Numbered from the stretch's first letter, positions 25,631 through 34,892 are shown. The stretch is DNA of 64,000 nt from Comamonas sp. JUb58 (GCF_004364775.1 NZ_SOAL01000025.1:18196-82195); one strand, 5' to 3'. Made by a program: numbers and translations. Notes: generated by a model not told the origin, from the sequence alone.

Positions 25631-26188
25631 GTGAAGGTGTTGAAGTTATCGGCAAGTGGCGTTCCGCAATCCTGGATCAGTCTGCAGGAGGCGGTGACGC
25701 ACTACGCAGCAGGCGATGTGCGCTGGGAGGCGGGCTCGAGTGTGGCCTGCTTCCGTGGCGGCCATAACGCCATCACCGGCCTGCAGTCGCGCATCGATGT
25801 GGCCAGCATCATCGGCACGCGCGGCAAGCCCGGCATCGACCCTTTTGCCATGCGCATGACGCTCACCAACAGCAAGCTGTTTGGCCGCGACCGTCATATC
25901 TGCGCCTACTGCGGCGAGCATTTCGACGAAGAAAACCTGACCCGCGAACACATCATTCCGGTATCCCAGAAGGGGCCCGACACCTGGATGAATGTGGTGA
26001 CGGCCTGCGCATCCTGCAACCACCACAAGGCCGGCCGCACGCCCGAGCAGGCGCATATGCCGCTGCTCTATGCGCCCTACACCCCCAGCCTCTGGGAAGA
26101 CTTCATCCTGCGCAACCGCCGCATCCTGACCGACCAGATGGAGTTCCTGATGGCCCATGTGCCCAAAAGCTCGCGTTTGACGGCTTGA
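25631..26188 (+). CDS. HNH endonuclease
   Basis: A 185-residue protein with a C-terminal HNH nuclease domain: CAYCGEHF then LTREHIIPVSQKGPDTWMN and CASCNHHKAGR, with two CxxC zinc pairs. The N-terminal half (residues 1-80) has no known domain I recognise. The GTG at 25631 is taken as the start because AGGAGG at 25619-25624 lies 6 bp upstream; further upstream frames have no ribosome site. It stands alone between ribF and the methyltransferase. Similar small HNH proteins are common chromosomal genes in Burkholderiales and need not be mobile. Confidence 0.88.
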   Translation: MKVLKLSASGVPQSWISLQEAVTHYAAGDVRWEAGSSVACFRGGHNAITGLQSRIDVASIIGTRGKPGIDPFAMRMTLTNSKLFGRDRHICAYCGEHFDEENLTREHIIPVSQKGPDTWMNVVTACASCNHHKAGRTPEQAHMPLLYAPYTPSLWEDFILRNRRILTDQMEFLMAHVPKSSRLTA

Positions 26189-26212
26189 CCGCTACCTTTG
26201 GCGTCACCAGCA

Positions 26213-26242
26213 AAAAGGCCTTGTCGCAAGACAAGGCCTTTT
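26213..26242. terminator. Bidirectional terminator
   Basis: A perfect 13-bp stem AAAAGGCCTTGTC / GACAAGGCCTTTT with loop GCAA, placed between the convergent HNH gene and the methyltransferase gene. A- and T-runs on the two sides allow termination in both directions. Confidence 0.9.
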
Positions 26243-26272
26243 CCTTAGGAGATGGCTCTCAGCCGCTGGCTA

Positions 26273-27592
26273 TCAGGCTTCTTTGGGCTTGTAGGCGGTG
26301 ACCACAAAGCCATCCACGGCCTGACCGCCTTCCATGCGCAGCTCCACATCGCGGGTATCGACCTGGTCGAAACCGGCCGCCTTGGCCAGGCGCACGGTGC
26401 TGCTCAAGGTGTGGGTGTAGCGGCCGACTGCTTGCAGCTGGGTATCCGGGCCGGTGACATCGCCGTGCTCGCAGGAGAAGATCAGCACGCCGCCGGGGGC
26501 CAGCACGCGGTAGGCGTCGGCCAGGGTTTGCTGCAGATCGCCGACATAGATCAGCACGTCCAGCGCGGTGATGGCCTCGAAGGTGTTGGCGGGGGTGGCC
26601 GCCAGCGCTTCGAGCAGGTTCACCTGGTGGAACTTGTAGTAGACCTTGTGCTTGGCCGCTTGCTCCAGCATCTTGGCCGACATGTCCACGCCCAGGATGT
26701 AGCCGTCGATGGCGCCCAGCGTTGCGCCCAGCAGGCCGGTGCCGCAGCCCAGGTCCAGCAGGTTGAAGCGGCGGTTCGGGTAGATCTGCAGCAACTGGTC
26801 AGCCACCTGCTTGGGCAGTTGGTAGGACAGATGGCGCACCATGTGCATGTCATAGACCGAGGCCATCTCATCGAACATGTGGGTGGTCAGTTCGACCGGT
26901 ACATGCGCGGGCACCTGGCCCTGGGCCAGCTGGTGGTAGTACTGGTAGATCTTGTCGTCGGGTTGCAGGGCCAGCAAAGCCTCGGTATCGGGCAGGGCTT
27001 CTTGCATGGTGCCGCGTGCCTGCAGCATCTGCACACGGGCGATGCGTGCCAGGTGGTCGTCCGGCTTTTCATCGATCAGCGGGCCAAACACGGCCAGAGC
27101 TTCGTCGTACTGGCGCACGGTGCCCAGGTCGACCGCCAGGTAGCGGCGCAGCACGCGGTCCTCAGGGGTTAGCTCCAGCACGCGGCGCAGGTGGCGGATG
27201 GCCATCTCGGTATTGCCCACGCGGTGGGCGATATCGATGACGCCAGCGATCACGCGGGCATTGTTGGGCTCCAGCGCAATCACCTTCTCGGCGGCAGCCA
27301 TGGCCTCGTGCTCGCGGTTGTGGCGGGCATACAGCAGGGCCTGTTCCAGCAGGCCGGGCGCCCAGTCAGGGGCCAGGCTTTCGCAGCGCTGCATGGCATC
27401 AATGGCGCCGCGCAGGTTGCCCGACTTCTCGGCCATCAGGCCGGCCAGCATGAACAAACGTGCATCGCGTGGTGAGCGACGCCGTGCATCGTTGAGGGTT
27501 TGGGCGGCACCCGTGAGGTTGCCCACAGCAATCTGGTGGCGGGCGGTTTCGAGGAATTTGCGAATCGGATCGACAGGTGCTTTTGCGCTCAT
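26273..27592 (-). CDS. TPR-containing class I SAM-dependent methyltransferase
   Basis: A 439-residue two-part protein. Residues about 10-230 are tetratricopeptide-type repeats (AAQTLNDARRRSPRDARLFMLAGLMAEKSG). Residues about 250-430 form a Rossmann methyltransferase with motif I NLLDLGCGTGLLG, motif II YILGVDMSAKML and post-motif VLAPGGVLIFSCEH. The module order resembles the CrtT/BioC-like TPR methyltransferases; the substrate is unknown. It is divergent from purN. Confidence 0.85.
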   Translation of the reverse strand: MSAKAPVDPIRKFLETARHQIAVGNLTGAAQTLNDARRRSPRDARLFMLAGLMAEKSGNLRGAIDAMQRCESLAPDWAPGLLEQALLYARHNREHEAMAAAEKVIALEPNNARVIAGVIDIAHRVGNTEMAIRHLRRVLELTPEDRVLRRYLAVDLGTVRQYDEALAVFGPLIDEKPDDHLARIARVQMLQARGTMQEALPDTEALLALQPDDKIYQYYHQLAQGQVPAHVPVELTTHMFDEMASVYDMHMVRHLSYQLPKQVADQLLQIYPNRRFNLLDLGCGTGLLGATLGAIDGYILGVDMSAKMLEQAAKHKVYYKFHQVNLLEALAATPANTFEAITALDVLIYVGDLQQTLADAYRVLAPGGVLIFSCEHGDVTGPDTQLQAVGRYTHTLSSTVRLAKAAGFDQVDTRDVELRMEGGQAVDGFVVTAYKPKEA

Positions 27593-27712
27593 GGAGTAAC
27601 TGCGGGCGAGCCCGTAAACGTGGCTGTGAATTCAGTAAAGCCTTTGATTATCCGCCATTTGAGGCTGCAGCGTGTTTCGGGACGTTCTGCACCCTGCGAT
27701 AATGCCGCCTCC

Positions 27713-28294
27713 ATGAAAAACATCGTCATCCTGATCTCCGGCAGCGGCTCCAATATGGCTGCCATCGTGCGAACCGCGCAGCAAGAGCGCTGGCAGGAGA
27801 CCTTGGGAGCGAGGGTGGCGGCGGTCGTCAGCAACAAGGCCCAGGCCGGCGGCCTGCAGTTTGCCCAGGAGCAGGGCATTGCCACCGCCGTGGTAGACCA
27901 CAAGGCCTATGACAGCCGCGAGAGCTTTGACGCGGCACTGATGCAGTGCATCGATGCCCATGCCCCCTCGCTGGTGGTGCTGGCGGGTTTCATGCGCATT
28001 CTGACCCCCGGCTTTGTCGCGCACTACAGCGGCCGGCTCATCAATATCCACCCCTCGCTGTTGCCGGCCTTTGCCGGGCTGCACACCCACCAGCGCGCGA
28101 TCGATGCCGGCTGCAGGTTTGCCGGTTGCTCGGTGCACCAGGTGACGGCCGATCTGGATGCCGGCCCCATCCTGGAGCAGGGCCTGGTGCCCGTGTTGCC
28201 GGGCGACACGGCCGAGCTGCTGGCCGCGCGCGTGCTGGTGCAAGAACACCAGATCTACCCCAAGGCGGTGCGCGCGCTGCTGCAGCTACGCTGA
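27713..28294 (+). CDS. purN: Phosphoribosylglycinamide formyltransferase (GAR transformylase 1)
   Basis: A 193-residue enzyme of purine synthesis that transfers a formyl group from 10-formyl-THF to GAR. The start MKNIVILISGSGSNMAAI is typical. The active-site block INIHPSLLPAFAGLHTHQRAI holds the Asn and His of the catalytic triad, and DLDAGPILEQG its Asp. The start at 27713 matches the family N-terminus; the Shine-Dalgarno is weak. Confidence 0.96.
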   Translation: MKNIVILISGSGSNMAAIVRTAQQERWQETLGARVAAVVSNKAQAGGLQFAQEQGIATAVVDHKAYDSRESFDAALMQCIDAHAPSLVVLAGFMRILTPGFVAHYSGRLINIHPSLLPAFAGLHTHQRAIDAGCRFAGCSVHQVTADLDAGPILEQGLVPVLPGDTAELLAARVLVQEHQIYPKAVRALLQLR

Positions 28295-28310
28295 GCGCTG
28301 CGCAGCGCTG

Positions 28311-28571
28311 TCAAACCGGGTCAGGGGTGTCGGTCTGTGGTGTATAAGCCGCAAACCGGGGCTGGCGCTGGCCGTTCACTTCCACGTCCTCGCTGAACAT
28401 GGCTGCTGGCCGTACCCACCAGCCGTAATCGCCATACAAGGCCTGGTAGACCACCAGCCATTCTCGTGTTTCGCTGTGCTGCGCCAGCTGCCAGACCTGG
28501 TAGAGCCGGCCCTTGTAGTGGCGGTAGAGCCCGGGCGAAATAGCTGGTGCTGGCATAGGGTGCTGTTCCAT
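28311..28571 (-). CDS. DUF1653 domain protein
   Basis: An 86-residue protein built of one DUF1653 domain: GLYRHYKGRLYQVWQLAQHS, then LVVYQALYGDYGWWVRPAAM and a terminal RF motif. The function is unknown. ATG 28571 (MEQHPM) is used; ATG 28556 and a TTG at 28589 are alternatives and none has a strong ribosome site. It is convergent with purN and divergent from the M48-like gene. Confidence 0.8.
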   Translation of the reverse strand: MEQHPMPAPAISPGLYRHYKGRLYQVWQLAQHSETREWLVVYQALYGDYGWWVRPAAMFSEDVEVNGQRQPRFAAYTPQTDTPDPV

Positions 28572-28640
28572 AATCTGAAAAATAAACAAGACTAGCAGAC
28601 GCTATCGCTTTGCTGGACAAGAACTTATTCGGAGGGTGGG

Positions 28641-30602
28641 GTGGAGCAGATCGATTTTGTGCAGCGGGTCGATGCCTATGCGCAGGCCGCTGCGAACGAC
28701 CCGGCCAGGTTTGACCGCAGTGTCTTGGGCATGGCTGTGCTGGCAGGGCTGTGGATCTGGGGCGGTCTGCTGCTGGGCCTGGTCTTGTTGGCCTGGTCCC
28801 TGCTGTCCTATGTCTACCAGGGCTTTCACGGCCTGCAATTCTTTGGTTTCTTTGCCGGTGTGGCGCTGCTGATCAGCGTGCTGCGCCTGACCCGCTCCGA
28901 CTGGGTCGCCCCCGAGGGCATTGCCGTGCCCGCTGCTGAATGCCCGCGCCTGTTTGAGGCACTGGAGCGCGTGCGCCAGAAGCTGCGCGGGCCCCGAATC
29001 TCCCACCTGGTGATCACCGAAGACTACGGTCTGCGCATAGCGCAGCAGATGCGGCTGGGCGGGCTGCTGCCAGCGCGCTACCACCTGCTGCTGGGCCTGC
29101 CGCTGGCGATGGCGATTGACCGGCCGCGCCTGCTGGCGATGATTGCGCAGGAATACAGCCATCTGCGCCGCCGCCAGGGCTGGCTGCAGGCGGCAGTCTT
29201 CCGCGCCCGCCGTCGCCTGCAAGGTCTGCATGAGCGCCTGGCCGATGCGCGCCAGATGACGCACCTGGGCTGGGCCAATGAACGCTTTATGCGCTGGTAC
29301 TTGCCGCGCTGGTGGGCCGCCAGCTTTGTGGTGGCGCGGCAGGACGAGGCCCTGGCCGACCGCATGGCGGCCCGCTGGGTCAGCAAGCCGCTGATGGGCG
29401 AGGCGCTGTCCGAGGTGGCCGTGCGCGGGCGCTGGTTCCGGGAGCAGTTCTGGACCATGCACTGGCTGCGCGCGCGTGAACTGGCCTCGCCGATGGGGCC
29501 GTTCAGCCTGATGGCCGGGGTGATGAACCACCGCATGGATGTCAACTGGGTCTACCAGGGCTGGAAGCAGGAATACTATGCGCCCGCCAGCTACCAGGAC
29601 ACGCCCCCCAGCCTGCGCGAGCGGCTGCGGGGCCTGGATGTGCCTCCGGGCCTCACACCCATGTCCAGCAGCAACTGCCTGGCCTGGCTGGGCAAGCGCT
29701 CGGAGCGCTGGATCGAGCTGCTCGACCAGCGCTGGTGTGTGCGCCATGGCCATGACTGGGTGGCCTACCGCCAGATCCTGGCTGCCTCGGCCGCGCGCGT
29801 GGCTGCACTGATGCCGCGCGAGCCCTACCTCGATGCCGACCAGCTGGTGGAGCTGGGCTGGCAGCTGCAAAGCACGGCCTTGCAGCACCAGGATGCCCCC
29901 TTGCCCATTTACCAGCGCGCACTGGAGCTGGAGCCGGCCAATGCCCGCGCGCTGGCCGCCTGTGCCAGCCTACACATGGGCATGGACTGGGAGGCGCAGC
30001 TGCAGTACCTGGCCCAGGCATTTGCACAGCTTCCGGCCATGGGCAGCGCCTGGTGCCGGCTGGCCACCGGCGTGCTCGATGTGCTGGAAGACGAGGATTT
30101 TGACGAAGCCTCGGTGCGCCAGCTGCGCAGCGACTGGCGTGCGCGCGAGGCACTGGCCCGCGTGCAGCTGCAGGCCTTGCACGATGAGCGCCTAGCGCTG
30201 GGCAGCCTGCTGGGCGCGCGCGCCTGCACCGCGCTGCCCCATCCGCTCTGGGCCTCCGAGCTGGCCAGCTTGCAGATCCACCTGCAGCACTGCCCGCGCT
30301 TGCGCCGGGCCTGGCTGCTGGCGCGGCCGCTGCGCAGCGTGCCCGATGCCTATGCGCTGGTGCTGGTGCTCGATCGGCCCGGTGTGCACTACCAGGACAA
30401 CCGACGGCTGGCGCAGCAATGGCGCGGCTATCTGGAGCGCGAGCTGCTGTTGTGCAAGCTGATGCCGCTGTGGATCAGCCATGTGGATGAGCTGGGCCCC
30501 ACGGGGGTGCGGCAGCTGGCGGCCATGCCCTGGGGCCTGGTCTATGACCGCGCGGAGCAGCCCGCTGGCATGCGCAGCGGGGCAGCGCCCCTGTCCGGTT
30601 AG
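28641..30602 (+). CDS. M48-like membrane protein with degenerate protease motif
   Basis: A 653-residue protein. Two TM segments (about residues 27-48 and 58-78) precede a domain laid out like M48 peptidases: HLLLGLPLAMAIDRPRLLAM, then IAQEYSHLRRRQGW and later RQDEALADRMAARW (the ExxxAD third-ligand region). The expected HExxH reads QEYSH, so the first zinc His is replaced by Gln. The C-terminal half (from about 420) has TPR-like helices (YQRALELEPANARALAACASLH). It starts with GTG 6 bp after GGAGG. It may be a non-catalytic family member. Confidence 0.75.
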   Translation: MEQIDFVQRVDAYAQAAANDPARFDRSVLGMAVLAGLWIWGGLLLGLVLLAWSLLSYVYQGFHGLQFFGFFAGVALLISVLRLTRSDWVAPEGIAVPAAECPRLFEALERVRQKLRGPRISHLVITEDYGLRIAQQMRLGGLLPARYHLLLGLPLAMAIDRPRLLAMIAQEYSHLRRRQGWLQAAVFRARRRLQGLHERLADARQMTHLGWANERFMRWYLPRWWAASFVVARQDEALADRMAARWVSKPLMGEALSEVAVRGRWFREQFWTMHWLRARELASPMGPFSLMAGVMNHRMDVNWVYQGWKQEYYAPASYQDTPPSLRERLRGLDVPPGLTPMSSSNCLAWLGKRSERWIELLDQRWCVRHGHDWVAYRQILAASAARVAALMPREPYLDADQLVELGWQLQSTALQHQDAPLPIYQRALELEPANARALAACASLHMGMDWEAQLQYLAQAFAQLPAMGSAWCRLATGVLDVLEDEDFDEASVRQLRSDWRAREALARVQLQALHDERLALGSLLGARACTALPHPLWASELASLQIHLQHCPRLRRAWLLARPLRSVPDAYALVLVLDRPGVHYQDNRRLAQQWRGYLERELLLCKLMPLWISHVDELGPTGVRQLAAMPWGLVYDRAEQPAGMRSGAAPLSG

Positions 30603-30647
30603 CCGGGCCTGGCGCCCGGATACTGGCGCAATGGGACAATAGCGGCT

Positions 30648-31919
30648 ATGCATCCCAAAGCCCTTTTAGATGCCTGCGCCGAGCTGGTTGCGCAGGCCCT
30701 TACTTTTGAACACCCGGCCGACGCCGTGGTGTCGCGTTATTTCCGTGAACACCGCAACCTGGGGCCGCGTGAGCGTGGCACCCTGGCCGAGACGGTCTAC
30801 ACCGTGCTGCGCAAGAAAACGCTGTTTGAATCCCTGGCCCGCTCGGGCAGTGGTGCGCGTGAGCGCCGCCTGGCCATCCTGGGCTTTGCCGGCCCGCGCA
30901 GCTTTGTCAAAAGCGCGCTCAGCGACCAGGAAGTGCAATGGCTGGACGACTGTGACGCGATTGCGCCGGGCAGCCTCATGCCCCAGCACCGCCACAATCT
31001 GCCCGAATGGCTGGTGGAGCCGCTGCAGGCCCAGGTCGGTGACCAGTTCGAGCAACTGGCCGCCAGCATGCTGGAGATGGCCCCGCTGGATCTGCGCGCC
31101 AATGCCTTGCTGACCAAGCGCAGCGAGCTGCAAAAGGAACTCAAGGACGCCGGCATCAAGGCCGAGCCCACCCCGTACTCGCCCTGGGGCCTGCGCGTGG
31201 CCGACAAGCCAGCGCTGTCGCGCCTGGAGGCCTTTGTCAAAGGCCGAGTCGAGGTGCAGGACGAGGGCTCGCAGCTGCTGGCCTTGTTGCTGGATGCCAA
31301 GCGCGGCGAGATGGTGACCGACTTCTGCGCTGGCGCAGGCGGCAAAACCCTGGCCATTGGCGCCACCATGCGCAGCACCGGCCGCCTCTATGCCTTTGAT
31401 GTGTCGGCCCACCGTCTGGAAGCGCTCAAGCCGCGCCTGGCTCGCTCGGGCCTGTCCAATGTGCACCCGGCTGCGATTGCGCATGAGCGCGATGAGCGGG
31501 TCAAGCGCCTTGTGGGCAAGATGGACCGCGTGCTGGTCGATGCACCATGCTCCGGCCTGGGTACCCTGCGCCGCAATCCCGATCTGAAGTGGCGCCAAAG
31601 CCCCAAGGCGATCGAGGAGCTGACGGCCAAGCAGACCGCCATTCTGGCCAGCAGTGCCCGCATGGTGAAATCCGGCGGCCGCCTGGTCTATGCCACCTGC
31701 AGCATCCTGCCCGCCGAGAACGAGGCGATCGCCGAAGCCTTTGCCGCCGCCCACCCGGACTTTGTGCCGCTGGACGCCGGCGAGCTGCTGGCAGGCCTGA
31801 AGGTCGAGCAAGCCGCCAGCCTCTGCAGCGGTGGCGACAGCGGCAGCCAGTACCTGCGCCTCTGGCCCCACCTGCACCAGACCGACGGCTTCTTTGCCGC
31901 CGTCTGGCAACGCAAGTAA
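30648..31919 (+). CDS. RsmB/NOP-family RNA (cytosine-5) methyltransferase
   Basis: A 423-residue SAM-dependent methyltransferase. It has an N-terminal NusB-like/RNA-binding part (residues about 1-130), then motif I TDFCAGAGGKTLAIGA, motif IV with catalytic Cys DAPCSGLGTLRRNPDLKWR and motif VI with second Cys YATCSILPAENE. The length and layout fit 16S rRNA m5C967 methyltransferase RsmB, but other NOP2/RsmF members cannot be excluded. It lies just downstream of the M48-like gene. Confidence 0.88.
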   Translation: MHPKALLDACAELVAQALTFEHPADAVVSRYFREHRNLGPRERGTLAETVYTVLRKKTLFESLARSGSGARERRLAILGFAGPRSFVKSALSDQEVQWLDDCDAIAPGSLMPQHRHNLPEWLVEPLQAQVGDQFEQLAASMLEMAPLDLRANALLTKRSELQKELKDAGIKAEPTPYSPWGLRVADKPALSRLEAFVKGRVEVQDEGSQLLALLLDAKRGEMVTDFCAGAGGKTLAIGATMRSTGRLYAFDVSAHRLEALKPRLARSGLSNVHPAAIAHERDERVKRLVGKMDRVLVDAPCSGLGTLRRNPDLKWRQSPKAIEELTAKQTAILASSARMVKSGGRLVYATCSILPAENEAIAEAFAAAHPDFVPLDAGELLAGLKVEQAASLCSGGDSGSQYLRLWPHLHQTDGFFAAVWQRK

Positions 31920-31920
31920 G

Positions 31921-32313
31921 TCAGTCCTTCCAGCCCAGCAGGCCAAGCCAGTCGGCCACACTGCGCCAACCGGCACGCCAGCCCGCATAGGCCTGCACCA
32001 GCACCAGCAATTGGGCGGGCTGCAGGCCTTCTGCTTGCAGCCAGTACCAGCCCGCATGCGCACCATTGCAGTGCGGGGCGTCCTCCGCCACCAGGCGCAG
32101 CGCGCTGTGCCAGGGCGAGCTGATCTGCAGCTGCCCGGCGCGGCAGTACAGGCTGCTGCCCGCTTCCAGATACAACCATTGGCCCTGGCCTGCACGCAAG
32201 GCCAGGCTGCTGCTATTGGTGCCGGGCTGCGCCGGGGCGCTGGCCTGGGCCTGGGTCGTGGCGCTGCCTGGCAGGGCGGTGGCGAGGCGGGCGGTGGTGC
32301 TGGAGGTGGTCAT
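31921..32313 (-). CDS. Small hypothetical protein, DUF2917-like
   Basis: A 130-residue protein with a Thr/Ala-rich N-terminus (residues 1-35) and a short beta-rich middle (SLALRAGQGQWLYLEAGSSLY, CRAGQLQIS) that resembles DUF2917. The C-terminal part is Trp-rich (GWRAGWRSVADWLGLLGWKD). No function is known. AGGAAAG lies 7 bp upstream of ATG 32313. It is convergent with the rRNA methyltransferase (1 bp apart) and divergent from the MocR regulator. Confidence 0.6.
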   Translation of the reverse strand: MTTSSTTARLATALPGSATTQAQASAPAQPGTNSSSLALRAGQGQWLYLEAGSSLYCRAGQLQISSPWHSALRLVAEDAPHCNGAHAGWYWLQAEGLQPAQLLVLVQAYAGWRAGWRSVADWLGLLGWKD

Positions 32314-32335
32314 TTTTGCGCTTTCCTGAGCGTTT

Positions 32336-32465
32336 CAGAACAGGGCTCTAGCGTAAAAAAACGCCGCCCAACGCAACAGACACAGTCGCGGCCAGGGTGG
32401 GGCAGAACAGCGCAAGCACAAAGCGGCTGTTCTGGTTCAAAATCGCAGTTTCTGTATCTGTTCTG
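32336..32465. promoter_or_regulatory. Four CTGTTCTG sites upstream of the MocR gene
   Basis: The octamer CTGTTCTG occurs on the plus strand at 32427-32434 and 32458-32465 and on the minus strand at 32336-32343 and 32403-32410. The two plus-strand copies are 31 bp apart (about three helix turns). Clustered direct repeats are typical of MocR-family autoregulation; binding is inferred. Confidence 0.55.
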
Positions 32466-32571
32466 CCAGGGTTGAACCTGAGACCATAGCGCTGCTTAGG
32501 GAAACCTCGTCTTGGCCACTGCGCTGGCGCCACCAGGCAATGGACAGGTTTCTGGAACCAGGAGTCCTGCT

Positions 32572-34107
32572 GTGCCGCTGTTAGAAGAAAGTCTGTGTGA
32601 CATCCCCGAAAGCCACGTGGCGGACGCGGCGGACAGCCCGCCCGCGGACGATGCCTTTCTGTACGAGCGCATCGCGGCGCATTTTGAGCAGGCCATTGCG
32701 CAGCAGACCCTGGGCGTGGGCGCACGCATGCCCTCGGTGCGCGATATCCGGCGCCAGCACCATGTGAGCCACAGCACAGCGCTGCAGGTGCTGCGCGTGC
32801 TCGAATCGCGCGGCCTGATCGAGGCGCGGCCCCGCGTGGGCTATTTCGTCAGTGATACGGCCTTGCAGATGCCCGCTGCGCGCGAGCCCCAGCAGCTGGG
32901 CCCCTTCCCGATGCAGGACCACCGCTTTGAAGGCATTGGCGAGCGCGCGGCCGAGTACCTGAACAAGGCGCGCCTCAAGGGGCCGCTGAAGGTGGACCTG
33001 GGCAGCGCCATGCCGGCGCCCGAGCTGTTCGACGCCAAACTGCTCAACCAGCTGGCGGTGGCCCTGCTGCGCGAGCAGCCCCAGATCCTGGTGCATGGGC
33101 CTTCGGCGCCGTTCACCCATCCGGATTTCCAGGCCTCGATGGCGCGCTATGCGCTGGGGTTTGGCGTGCGCCTGGCGCCGATGGACATTGCAGCCACCTT
33201 TGGCAATTCCGAGGCGGTGAACCTGGCGCTGGATGCGCTGACCCAGCCGGGCGATATGGTGGCGATTGAGTCACCGACCTTCTACGGCATCCTGCAGGCC
33301 ATCGAAGCCAAGAAGCTGCAGGCACTGGAGATCCCGTCGAGCCCGCACACCGGCATGTCGATCGAGGCGCTGGAGCTGGCCTTGCGCACCCACCCCAACC
33401 TCAAGGCCGTCGTGGTGGTGCCCCATTTGCAGATGCCCCAGGGCGCCACCATGCCCGACAGCCACAAGAAGCGCCTGGTGGCCCTGTGCCGCGAGTACCG
33501 GGTGGCCCTGATCGAGGACGATATCTACCGCGAATTTGTCGAATCCGATGAGGTGCTCAAGCCCTGCAAGGCCTGGGACACCGATGGCTCGGTGATCTAC
33601 TGCTCCTCGCTGTCCAAAAGCTATGCGCCGGGCTTGCGCCTGGGCTGGATGAATGCCGGGCGCTGGCAGGAGCGGGTGCAGATGATCAAGTTCGCCCGCT
33701 CGCGCAACCTGCCGGTCTGGCCCCAGTTGCTGGGGGCGCGCACGGTGGGCTCGCCTTCGTACATGCGTCACCTGGTGCGGCTGCGCCAGCAGCTGCGCGT
33801 GCAGCGCCAGGCCGCTGCGCAGGCGGTTGCGCGCTATTTTCCGATCGGCACGCGCCTGAGCCTGCCCGCTGGCGGTCTGAGCATCTGGCTGGAGCTGCCC
33901 GAGCAGATATCGTCCAGCCGCCTGTATGACGAGGCACTGGCGGTCGGCATCCGTGTGGCGCCTGGCGATATGTTCAGCAACACCGGTCACTACGACCACT
34001 TTCTGCGGCTGAGCTGTGGCATGCCATTTACCGAGGCGGTGGACGATGCCTACCGCAGCCTGGGCCGCATGATGCATGCGCAGCTGGGCCTGCCACCCAG
34101 GGCTTGA
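32572..34107 (+). CDS. MocR-family (GntR-aminotransferase) transcriptional regulator
   Basis: A 511-residue fusion of a GntR winged helix (residues about 30-110: YERIAAHFEQAIAQQTLGVG, ARMPSVRDIRRQHHVSHST) and a fold-type I PLP-dependent aminotransferase-like domain. The PLP lysine lies in YCSSLSKSYAPGLRLGW, and the substrate/PLP contacts include IEDDIYREF. The GTG at 32572 with AGGAG 7 bp upstream is preferred over a TTG at 32512. Four CTGTTCTG octamers upstream suggest autoregulation. The effector and target are unknown. Confidence 0.9.
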   Translation: MPLLEESLCDIPESHVADAADSPPADDAFLYERIAAHFEQAIAQQTLGVGARMPSVRDIRRQHHVSHSTALQVLRVLESRGLIEARPRVGYFVSDTALQMPAAREPQQLGPFPMQDHRFEGIGERAAEYLNKARLKGPLKVDLGSAMPAPELFDAKLLNQLAVALLREQPQILVHGPSAPFTHPDFQASMARYALGFGVRLAPMDIAATFGNSEAVNLALDALTQPGDMVAIESPTFYGILQAIEAKKLQALEIPSSPHTGMSIEALELALRTHPNLKAVVVVPHLQMPQGATMPDSHKKRLVALCREYRVALIEDDIYREFVESDEVLKPCKAWDTDGSVIYCSSLSKSYAPGLRLGWMNAGRWQERVQMIKFARSRNLPVWPQLLGARTVGSPSYMRHLVRLRQQLRVQRQAAAQAVARYFPIGTRLSLPAGGLSIWLELPEQISSSRLYDEALAVGIRVAPGDMFSNTGHYDHFLRLSCGMPFTEAVDDAYRSLGRMMHAQLGLPPRA

Positions 34108-34144
34108 TGCGGGCGCCGGTCAACGAGAACCGGACGCAGAAAAA

Positions 34145-34172
34145 CACAAAGGACACCGAGGTGTCCTTTGTG
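34145..34172. terminator. Terminator between the MocR gene and rpmG
   Basis: An inverted repeat CACAAAGGACAC / GTGTCCTTTGTG with a 4-bp loop lies between the convergent genes; the flanking T-run is short on the plus side and better on the minus side (TTTTCTGC). Confidence 0.75.
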
Positions 34173-34213
34173 GTGTTTGCATGCCACCATGTGAATGGTG
34201 GCCTACAGGCTGA

Positions 34214-34384
34214 TTACTTCAGCTTCACTTCCTTGTAATCCACATGCTTGCGAGCCTTGGGATCGAACTTGGAGATCAACATCTTTTCAGGCATTGTCTT
34301 CTTGTTCTTGGTGGTCGTGTAGAAGTGACCGGTGCCGGCTGTCGATTCCAGCTTGATTTTTTCGCGTCCGCCTTTGGATGCCAT
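34214..34384 (-). CDS. rpmG: 50S ribosomal protein L33
   Basis: A 56-residue protein ([48 protein letters not shown]) of the L33 family, a large-subunit protein. It is too small for many gene finders. It lies 11 bp downstream of rpmB in the conserved rpmB-rpmG pair. No zinc CxxC pairs are present, so this is the C-minus (zinc-independent) form. Confidence 0.96.
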   Translation of the reverse strand: MASKGGREKIKLESTAGTGHFYTTTKNKKTMPEKMLISKFDPKARKHVDYKEVKLK

Positions 34385-34395
34385 GGTGATACTCC

Positions 34396-34629
34396 TTAAG
34401 CTTGGCCACGTGCGCGCAGGTCTGCGAGCACAGAATCAATACCGTTCTTGTCGATCAGACGCAGAGCGGCGCTGGAAACACGCAGGCGAACCCAGCGGTT
34501 TTCAGTTTCCACCCAGAAACGGCGGTATTGCAGGTTCGGCAGGAACCGGCGCTTGGTTTTGTTGTTGGCGTGGGAAACGTTGTTTCCCACCATGGGCTTC
34601 TTGCCCGTTACTTCGCAAACGCGTGCCAT
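34396..34629 (-). CDS. rpmB: 50S ribosomal protein L28
   Basis: A 77-residue L28 protein ([20 protein letters not shown], then [21 protein letters not shown]). GGAG lies upstream of ATG 34629. It forms an operon with rpmG. Confidence 0.97.
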   Translation of the reverse strand: MARVCEVTGKKPMVGNNVSHANNKTKRRFLPNLQYRRFWVETENRWVRLRVSSAALRLIDKNGIDSVLADLRARGQA

Positions 34630-34848
34630 CAGGACACTCCGAAAGTTTTAACAGCTGCTTGCCCTGTCTGCCTCGTGAAAAGCAGCGCGGCTTGCAGCCT
34701 CACCTCGCCAATCAAAGGGTGGCGGTAGCCCATGTTCACAGCAGGTCTGCCCGAGGTGCAAGACCCTGGATCAACCTGCCGTAGTTTCCTGTTCACGCGC
34801 CGGGGATTGCGAAATAGCAAAAGGCGGCAAGCAGCAAAGCCAAGGATT

Positions 34849-34875
34849 ATAGCCCGAAAGCAAAATTCGGGCTAT
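34849..34875 (-). terminator. Putative trxB terminator
   Basis: A perfect 10-bp stem ATAGCCCGAA / TTCGGGCTAT with a 7-bp loop lies 18 bp past the trxB stop. There is no T-tract after the stem on the minus strand, so efficiency is uncertain. Confidence 0.5.
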
Positions 34876-34892
34876 CCCCATCGCTGGTCGGC

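Noticed and set aside
25631..26188. HNH endonuclease as a sign of a mobile element
   Set aside because: No integrase, terminase, att-like repeats or composition change around it; it sits among core genes.
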